Shown one piece after another: positions 56,171 through 64,000 of a DNA stretch of 64,000 bases. The stretch is taken from the NCBI GenBank assembly GCA_033060915.1, contig CM065394.1, positions 26,225,001-26,289,000 of the forward strand. Reading direction: 5' to 3'. Source of the stretch: Euryodendron excelsum (taxonomy: Eukaryota > Streptophyta > Magnoliopsida > Ericales > Pentaphylacaceae). Below the pieces are notes generated by a model. The model searched no databases. It was not told where the DNA came from and was given only the letters and a program-made list of their open reading frames with translations. Both the position numbers and the translations under genes were made by a program. The first letter of the stretch is position 1, and every line of letters begins with the position of its first letter.

Positions 56171-58394
56171 ATGGCATCTCGTCTTCGTAAAATGTTAGAT
56201 GGTCCGTCGGCCCTTGTCACGTTTAGGGCTAGGTTTGAAGTTCTGGATGAAATCGGCCTAGAGTTGGTCGATCCTGAGGACTATGGCATGGGGGAGACCG
56301 AAAAGGGGGTGTCGTTCCCAGTCATTGCCATCGTAGAAGGGGGGCTTAGATTTCCCCTCCACCCCCTTGCTCATAAATTCATAGTAAAAAATAAGGTGTC
56401 GCCCTCCCAGTTAGCGTCGAACGTATATAGAATCTTCTTTGGCATGCTAGAAATAAATCGGCGCCTGGGGGTGAACCTGGGCCTTGCCGAACTGGACTAC
56501 TGCTACACTCTTTGTAAAGTCGGAGGTAGTTACAAGGTTTACCTCCGGGTAGTAAAGAAGTCCTTAGAGTTAGTGAAGTGTTTGCCTTCCTCAGGGAAGG
56601 GCATCGACGACGTTAGGGTCTGGGTAATCGGTCCATGGGAGTTCGGCAACGTTCCCGAGAAGGATAGACCGGCGATTCGATGCCCTAGAGTGCCCGTCGA
56701 ACTAGGTTTGATGCCGATCTCTCGCACTGTGCGTCATTTTAAGTTTCAGTTCTCAGCCAAACTAACTCTCGAACTTTTGCAGACAAAAGGAAGCGGTCAA
56801 AAGCTCGCGACTGGTTGGTCAACTCTGACGACCTCGACAAGGTCTTGAACTACGTCGGCAAAGGTCGACTAAGATACATAGCTCGGGCGACACATATCTT
56901 GCTCTCCTACCCACTGCGATACTCGACTTTCACTGCCGAGACGGGCGTCCCCCAAAGTGTACTAGCAAGATTAGCGGACGAAGGTGCCGAAGGGGACTTC
57001 GAGGATATCCCTACTGGAATAGCGATCGAGAGGGCGCGCATCCCTACAGGCGTGACAGTCGCGGTTGCTGCTCCACCTGCATCACCTAGCGAAGGACGGC
57101 AAGAAGAGCGAACCAAATCACACAGCTCAGCATCCACCTCTTCACCGTACACTGTGCCCGACCGTCGAGTTGAGATTCCCACCGGAACAAGTGATTCGAG
57201 CCCATCCCCCAATAAAATGTACGGCATGAGCTTGAAGGAGAGGATGTTTGCTCTTGCGGGACAGCCACTAAAGTCGGCCACACCTACTCCCGCCGAAACT
57301 CCTCCAGCCGAGCTGGCGGTTACTCCCGTGGAGGAGGCCCCTCCCATGCAACAGAGGACGGAGACTCGGCAACACAGAAAGAAGAGGCCCGATGTCACTC
57401 CGACTCCAGCGCCCAAAAAGCAGAAAGGCAAAGGCGCGGTGGACGAGGTCGGCGAGACTGTGACCATCACTCTGGACATTCTGGGCTGTCCTATGACGAT
57501 AGCAGATTCTATGATCGATCAGCCCGAGGTTGCTTTTGGTGTTATGAAGAGCGTCCTTCAAAAAAAGGACGTGGCGAAGCTGGGCGAAGCAAGCGACTCA
57601 GCCGTTTTTATGGGCGCTTTTTATGACTCGATACTGGTAAGTCGGCTTTGATTTTTTCAATGATTACAGACTTTTTAGACACTCGCCCTAAAAACGACCT
57701 TCTCCGATTTGTGTAGGGCTGTCTGAATACCTTGGAGGCGATGACGCGCTTTCAAAAGCTTGCCGAGGTTCACCAGCAACTTATTGAAGAGCACGGCCGT
57801 TTGAAGCTTGAATGGATTGAAGCGAATGAGGAGCGGATCACCTTCAGGAAACAGGCCGAGCAGGCTTCCGCCGAGCTTTTACTGATGAAAGCCGACTTTG
57901 AAAAGAGGGATAGGGATCTTGCCGACCTTGAGAAGAAGTTTGATGTGCAGTCCATAGATCTGCACAATGCAAATGAGGAGGTGGAGACCCTTAAGACTGA
58001 AGTGGCCAAGCTGAAGGTGGAAGAAGAGGCCACATTGAAGAGGGGTGAAGAGAGGGGGGCCAAGCGTTTGGCCGAGGAGATGATGGACCTCAGTCGCACT
58101 ATATTCCGATAGGGCTGGAATGGTGCCCTTGTCGTTGCGGAGCTGGATAAGGCCTCCGACGTGTGGGGTCTTTGCCCGGACTACTTTGATACTACCGAGG
58201 ACGGCGTCGTCTGTCCGAAGAAAGTGCTGGCCAATGCCCTGTACAGACGGGAGCTTAAGTTAAAGGCCGCGGCCGAAGAAGCTGTTGCTGAGAAGGAGGG
58301 GCTTAAAAATTTGAAGGCCGCAGCTGAACCCTCCGAGGATGTGGAAGAGACTTCGCCAGGGGTAACTGTAGGGCCGGGGGAGAAGTTGGCATAG
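56171..58394 (+). CDS. Spliced antisense ORF of element B (transposon-type protein, about 688 codons, one internal stop)
   Basis: Not a host gene. Exons 56171-56705, 56783-57636 and 57717-58394 join in frame. Introns are 77 nt (GTTTG...TTTTGCAG, phase 1) and 80 nt (GTAAGT...TGTGTAG, phase 0). Without splicing, the frame is lost near 56848 and 57651. Residues 1-178 hold MASRLRK, ETEKGVSFPVIAIVEGG and RFPLHPL...VSPSQ, like Pfam PF04195 ('putative gypsy-type transposon'). Residues 179-275 continue with WLVNSDDLDKVLNYVGKGRL. The middle is Pro/Ser/Thr-rich, with a basic NLS-like patch at 374-395 (HRKKRP, KKQKGK). Exon 3 is a Glu/Lys/Ala coiled coil. A TAG at 58110-58112 (codon 595) cuts the last 94 codons; element A has Gln there. 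Function unknown; such extra ORFs are known in Tat elements. Confidence 0.8.
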
Positions 58395-58563
58395 CTTTTC
58401 TTTCTTTTTCTTAATTTTTGTAACCATCGATGCTTTTTAGTGAGAAAAACTCTTTTTGTTGCTTATTTGATATTTGCTGTGAATCTGTCTCATTTGATTT
58501 GTGAACTGAATCTGTCTCATCTGATTTTGTCGTTTGCATTTGATTTCTTTCTTGACCTATTTC

Positions 58564-59262
58564 GGCCGACTTACCCAACTATTTCAGGACCAAGTTTTAA
58601 GACTTGGTTTTATTTTGGCCTTCTTTGGCCGACCTGCCTCACTTGGACAGGACCAAGTTTTAAGACTTGGTTTTAGTTTGACCTTCTTTGGCCGACCTGC
58701 CCCACTTGGACAGGACCAAATTTTAAGACTTGGTTTTAGTTTGACCTTCTTTGGCCGACCTACCCCACTTAGACAGAACCAAGTTTTAAGACTTGGTTTT
58801 AGTTTGACCTTCTTTGGCCGACCTGCCCCACTTGGACAGGACCAAGTTTTAAGACTTGGTTTTAGTTTGGCATTCTTTGGCCGACCTGCCCAACTTGGAC
58901 AGGACCAAGTTTTTACGCTTGGTTTTTATTTTGGCCTTCTTTGGCCAACCTGCCCAACTTGGACAGGACCAAGTTTTTACACTTGGTTTTTATTTTGGCC
59001 TTCTTTGGCCGACGTGCCCAACTTGGACAGGACCAAGTTTTTACACTTAGTTTTTATTTTGGCCTTCTTTGGCTGACCTGCCCAACTTGGACAAGACTAA
59101 TTTTTTACACTTGGTTTTTATTTTGGCCTTCTTTGGCCGACCTGCCCAACTTGGACAGGACCAAGTTTTTACACTTGGTTTTTATTTTGGCCTTCTTTGG
59201 CCGACCTGCCCAACTTGGACAGGACCAAGTTTTTACACTTGGTTTTTAGGTTTTCACAGAAT
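58564..59262. repeat. Tandem array of element B (11 units of 63-64 bp)
   Basis: GGCCGAC or close variants start units at 58564, 58627, 58690, 58753, 58816, 58879, 58943, 59007, 59071, 59135 and 59199. The first six units are 63-64 bp with TTTTAAGACTTGGTTTTA; later ones are 64 bp with TTTTTACACTTGG. The short ORFs in all three frames here are translations of the repeat and not genes. Confidence 0.93.
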
Positions 59263-59358
59263 GCTCAGAGTAGATTCATTTGAATAGCTTCATTTTCATT
59301 GATTCTTCAGCTGGGCTTTACACATTTCATGGACTGTTACAGTGCATGGAGCCTTGTA

Positions 59359-62300
59359 TTACTGGTAGAACTTCCTCAAATTGGTCGCATTCCATGGTTG
59401 CGACAGTTGTTGCCCTTTTTCGACGGTCTCCAATTTGTATGCGCCGATGTCGACCTGCGATGTGACTCTGTAGGGGCCTTCCCAGTTTGGGCAAAGCTTT
59501 CCATCTGTCGCCTTCTTGGTTGCCCCCAACACTTTTCGCAAAACTAGATCTCTTGGAGCAAAGTTTCTTGGGCGGACCCGCTTGTTGTAAGAGCGTTTTA
59601 GCTGTCGCTGATACTCTGTGAGCCTGATCAAGGCGGTTTCCCTTCTTTCTTCAATGAGGTCCAGGTCTCTTGCAACCGTCTGGTCGTTGACACCTGCGTC
59701 AAATGCTGCCGATCTGATTGTTGGTAGTCCGATCTCCAAGGGGATGACTTCCTCCACCCCGTATGCCAAGGAGAACGGCGTTTCCCCGGTGGATCTCCTA
59801 GGGGTTGTTCTGTAGGACCACAAAACATTTGGCAGCTCCTCTGTCCACTTCCCCTTGGCTTTTTCGAGTCGCTTCTTGACTCCGTTAAGCATGGTCTTAT
59901 TTGAAATCTCGGCTTGCCCGTTGCATTGGGGATAGGCCGGTGTTGAGTAATAGTTTTTGATCCCCAATCCTTCGCAAAATGATCTGAAGATGTTGCCATC
60001 GAACTGGGTGCCGTTATCTGATATAATGGCACGGGGCAACCCGAATCTGGTGACAATGCTTTTCCATACGAATCTTTTAGCATCAATTTCCCTGATGTTT
60101 GATAAAGGTTCCGCTTCCACCCATTTGGTAAAGTAGTCTGTGGCCATGATGAGAAACCTTTTGTTGCCCGGGGCTCGAGGCAGAGGTCCGACAATATCCA
60201 GTCCCCACTGAGCGAAAGGCCACTGACTGGTGATGGTGGCGAGGTCCTCGGCTGGTTGGCGGATGATGGGGGAAAACCTCTGACATTTGTCACACTTCAG
60301 GACGTACTAGGTTGCATCCTTCTGCATGTAAGGCCACCAGTATCCCTGTGAGATAGCTCTGTGTGCTATCGATCTTCTGCCGACATGACTTCCACATATC
60401 CCTTCATGGATTTCGAACAAGACGCTCTGTACTTGGTCCGGATGGACACAGTGCAAATATGGACCTGTAAAGAAACGCCTGTAAAGTTCCTTACTTGGTG
60501 ATAGCCAATACCTGAGAGATGCATGCCTGATTCGCCAAGCTTCAGCCTTGTCGTCTGGCAGCTTGTCTACGTCAAGGTAAGAGATGATTGGGTCCATCCA
60601 TGATGGTCCCAACTTTTCTGCTGTTAGGGCTTCCTCCTCCTCCCGAAAGATGCTGGGCTTGGCAAGGGTTTCTACGTTGATCGTCCTTTTTGAACCAGAT
60701 TTCAGAGTCGTGGCCAGAGTTGCCAAGGCGTCCGCATGTGAGTTGTTATCTCGGCTAATCTGTCGAAGCTTGTAGTTTTTAAATTGCCCGAGTAGTTCCT
60801 TGGCTTTTGCTAGGTACTGCGTCATTCTGTCGCTTTTTGCTACGTATTCCCCTGTGATCTGGTTTACGACAAGTAAGGAGTCCGAATATATGACGATTTT
60901 CGGAATTCGAAGTTCAATGGCTCGACGTATTCCGACGAGTAAGGCCTCGTATTCTGATTCATGATTGGAGGCAGTGAACTCCAGTTTGATGGCTTGCTCG
61001 ATGGTTAGACTGTCTGGTGTGATGAGTACGATACCGGAGCCTGCCCCCCGATCATTGGAAGCTCCGTCCACGTAGAGTTTCCAATGATCTGATTGTTCCC
61101 AAAGGTCCAGGGGGAGCTCGTGTTGTGGTTGGCCAGGTGCTGGGATCTGTTCTACTTCTGGTGCTATCTCGACAGAGAACTCGGTAACAAAATCTGCAAG
61201 AACCTGCCCCTTCACTGCCGATCTAGGTTGGAATTTGATGTCGAACTCTCCTAATTCCACGGCCCATTTTGCAATTCTTCCTAAAAAGTCAGCTTTCCTT
61301 AGAAGGGGTTTGAGCTGGTGGTTTGTGAGGACGTTGATGGTGTGAGATCTGAAGTAATGCACCAACTTACGGGATGCTACTATCAGTGCGAGTGTCAGCT
61401 TTTCGAGGGGTAGGTACCTGCTCTCGGCTTCAAGAAGGGTTTTGCTGACGTAATAGACTGGGAATTGTTGCTTGTTTTTTTGCCTGAGTAGGACCGCGCT
61501 GACTGCATGGTCTGATACTGCAAGGTAAAGGAAGAGTTCCTCGTGCTGGACAGGGGTGGAGAGCAGGGGTGGTTTGGTGAGGTAGGTTTTTAGATCGGCA
61601 AGGGCAGAGTCACACTCTGGGGTCCATTCGAACCGCTCTTGTTTCTTTAGGAGCTGGAAGAAGGGTCGGCACCTGTCCGATGAACGGCTGATGAATATGT
61701 TGAGTGCAGCGGCCATTCCTGTCAATCTCTGAACTTCTTTAGCATTCCTTGGAGCTTGAATACTCTAAATCGCACTGATCTGCCGTGGGTCCACTTAGAT
61801 GCCCCGATGTGTGACCAGGAATCCCAAAAACTTGCCTGAGCCGACCCCGAAGACACATTTTGAAGCGTTCAACCGCATTTTGTAGTCCTTCAAGATACAG
61901 AGTACCTCCTTCAGGTCTGCCAAGTGTGTGTTGCTCAGTTTGCTTTTTACCACCATGTCATCGATGTAGACCTCGACAGTTCTGCCGAGCTGCGTCTTGA
62001 ACATCTTTGTGACCAGTCGCTGATACGTTGCTCCGGCGTTCTTCAGTCTGAAGGGCATAACTCTATAGTAATAGATACCCCTTGGAGTGATGAAGGCCGT
62101 CTTCTCTTGGTTGTCGGGGTGGAGTGGGATCTGGTGGTATCCTCGGTAAGCATACAGGAAACTCATCCTTCCGAAGCCGGCGGTTGCATCCACAAGCTGG
62201 TCAATTTTGGGCAGGGGGAATGGATCTTTGGGGCATGCCCTATTGAGATCAGTGAAGTCCACACGGACCCTCCACTTTCCGTCCTTCTTTTTTACAACCA

Positions 62301-63999
62301 CCTATTCGATAACCAGCTTGGGTAGTTGATTTCCCGAATGGCCCCAGCTTCCAAAAGCTTCTCTGTTTCTTCCAAAACAGCGTCCACATGCTGGGTAGCT
62401 GCCCTTCTCCCCTTTTGGACGACAGGTCGGCAGTTTGGATTAACATTGAGACGATGACAAGCAACGTCAGCGCCGATCCCAGGCATGTCGTAAGGGGTGT
62501 AGGCGAACACTTCCAAAAAGTTCGTCAGCAACTCGAGTAGGGACTTTTCCTCTCGTTTAGACAGAGAGGTGCCGATGACGAAGTACTTGCCTCCTTGCCG
62601 ATCAATGTATATCTTTTTCAGGTCCTCCACAGCTTTGTTCTCGGGTGTCTGTCCCACGTCATCAATTGTGGGGGTGTCTTTATGTAGCTCCATCATCTGC
62701 ACTTTCTCAGGCTTTGTCTTTGTCGCACATGCCGTTAGGAAACATTGTTTGGCGACCACTTGGTCTGCCCTGATTTCTCCAACACCCGCCGGGATCGGAA
62801 ACCGAAGCAGCTGATGGTATGACGACGGAACGGCCTTCATGAGGTACAACCAAGTTCGTCCCATGATGGCATTGTAGGGGGAGGGTGCGTTGACTACTAG
62901 GAATTCAGTCTGCAATGTGATCCCACTAGCTGTTACCGGAATCGTCACCTTTCCCATTGGCCAAACTGGGTTCGAGCTGAATCCGACCAATGGGTTAAGC
63001 GACGGTTGGAGGTCGGACTCATTCAGTCCTAACTGCTTGAAGAGGCTGTAGTACATAACCTCGGATGAACTCCCCTGGTCAATGAGCAGCCTTTTGACGT
63101 CGCAATCCGCCATTCTTAAAGTAACTACCAAAGCATCATTATGAGGGGTCTGCACTCCCACGAGATCCTCGTCGGTGAAAGAAATTGGTATGTGGCCACT
63201 GCCGACCTTTGCTTTCTTGCTGGGTTGTTGTACCTGCAACACTTCCCTTAGGTGTGCCGCCTTCTGCATCTCGGCCCGGTACCTGTGTAGGTCGACGATT
63301 GACGACTCAGCCGAACCGTGCAACACATTGATTACCCGTACCGGCCTTGATTCTGGTTCTTTCCGTGCTGTGTCTTCTACCCGCAGTTGCTCGGCTTCAT
63401 TCTTCGTCTTCTCCCGATCGATGAATTGATCGAGATGGCCTGCTTTGGCCAAGTCTTCCAAGTGAGTTTTCAGATGCCAACATTGCTCCGTCTTATGTCC
63501 CTTCTCACGGTGGTATGAACAGAATCTCTTCTGGTCTCGAGTCGTTAAGTCCCCTCCCAACTTCGACGGCCATTTGAAGAAGGGCTTATCACGGATTTGG
63601 GGTAATATTTTATAGATGGGGTCCTTAAAGACTGTATAGGACCCCTCAGTTACCCTTTTTCCTCGGCCGATGTCTTCTGACCGAGGCTTCTTGGCATCCT
63701 TCTTACTTGTCTTTTCGGCTACAGAGCCAGCCTTGGTTGATGCTACCTGAGGTATGTCTTCGTCTAACCATGCATAACGTTCAATTCTGAGCATTAGTTC
63801 CTGTATTATGAGTGTTGGTTTCTTCATTAAGGACTGTCGCAAGCGATGCTCCCTGGGAAGGCCAATCTTGAACTGAGTTACAGCCAATTGCTCGTTGCAC
63901 TCATCAATTTCGTTATAAGCTTCCCAGTAGCGTCGGGCGTATGCTCGCAATCCTTCTCCTTCCTCTTTTCGCAACGTCAGCAAGAAGTCAACCTCCTTT
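59359..63999 (-). pseudogene. gag-pol of element B, nearly complete but interrupted
   Basis: Minus strand, downward from 63999: gag C-terminal part (LRAYARRYWEAYNEIDE), zinc-knuckle-like CSYHREKGHKTEQCWH (about 63520), protease with DQGSS where DSGSS is common (about 63080) and YNAIMGRTWL, RT ([26 protein letters not shown] about 61970), RNase H (about 61580-61180), second archaeal-type RNase H (LYVDGASN, ESEYEALL, SDSLLVV, HADALATLAT; about 61080-60690) and integrase (HEGICGSHVG, SDNGTQFDGN, QCNGQAEISN, ending at 59359). Breaks are a one-base frameshift near 62310, stops at 61795-61797 and 61765-61767 in the RT-RNase H connection, and a TAG at 60307-60309 early in integrase. It is inactive as it stands. 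The N-terminal gag is outside the window. Confidence 0.9.
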
Positions 64000-64000
64000 G

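Larger units (their letters stand above)
55209..64000 (-). mobile_element. Tat-type Ty3/gypsy element B, 5' end beyond the window
   Basis: Minus strand. The 3' LTR is 55209-55809, then the polypurine tract, an antisense ORF with its own promoter (56005-58394), a tandem array (58564-59262) and gag-pol (59359 to the window end, where gag is still running). The layout is identical to element A but far better preserved. Two RNase H domains, a large antisense ORF and 3' subrepeats are Tat-lineage traits. Left flank is CCTTT (55204-55208); the partner flank lies outside. Confidence 0.9.

Noticed and set aside
56729..56734. GTGCGT as the donor of intron 1 in the antisense gene
   Set aside because: It leaves exon 2 in the wrong frame (stop at about 56846). 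The GTTTG donor at 56706 keeps the frame and is also present in element A.
56907..57479. Minus-strand ORF of 190 residues
   Set aside because: Shadow of exon 2 of the antisense gene; Ser/Gly/Val-rich with no domain and no counterpart in element A.
58440..59290. Overlapping plus-strand ORFs of up to 180 residues
   Set aside because: They are translations of the 63-64-bp repeat, open in all three frames because the period is a multiple of 3 or lacks stops. No start context or domain.
59628..60293. Second minus-strand ORF overlapping integrase (221 residues)
   Set aside because: Shadow in another frame of the integrase region, which carries the real motifs.

Overview
The window looks like nuclear DNA from a eudicot plant. 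It is AT-rich and intron-bearing, with two recognisable plant genes separated by a dense layer of transposable elements. Genus and family cannot be fixed from the sequence alone. All homology calls come from reading motifs; no database search was run.

Host genes. (1) 31062-31718 (+) is a two-exon, 91-residue atypical bHLH of the PRE/KIDARI type, which lacks a DNA-binding basic region. (2) 44810-54323 (+) is a six-exon receptor-like cytoplasmic kinase of the PBL2/PBL3 (APK2) type, 415 residues, with an MGNC acylation motif, a complete kinase domain and introns of about 3.7 and 4.1 kb that hold MITEs. An alpha-tubulin pseudogene fragment lies at 655-885 (-). A diverged tandem duplication of about 1.7-1.9 kb (24660-28240) lies upstream of the PRE gene.

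Left transposon stack (2838-22330). A LINE on the minus strand is split by a degenerate Tat-type Ty3/gypsy element A (4071-22140, target duplication ACTTG/ACTTA). Element A is itself hit twice: by a 2.64-kb solo LTR (C, 4844-7487, ATGGG/ACGGG) and by a 5.06-kb solo-LTR-like insertion (D, 16761-21816) that cuts its 5' LTR. A second LINE fragment, plus strand, follows at 23151-24350 and carries a hAT-type MITE.

Middle stack (32795-38733). A Mutator-type MITE with a 9-bp target duplication contains a Ty1/copia element (33237-38725), which contains a 1.33-kb solo LTR (36046-37373, perfect TCTTC duplication). More MITEs lie at 28982, 40425, 41863 and 43259.

Right end (55209-64000). A younger Tat-type element B runs off the window. 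Its gag-pol is on the minus strand, with both a normal RNase H and a second, archaeal-type RNase H. Between pol and the 3' LTR it carries eleven 63-64-bp tandem repeats and a long ORF on the opposite strand. That antisense ORF has its own TATA box, two short introns with consistent phases, a transposon-type N-terminal domain, an NLS-like basic patch and a coiled-coil tail. Element A has the same architecture with the same two intron positions. This conserved, spliced antisense gene is the most interesting system in the window.
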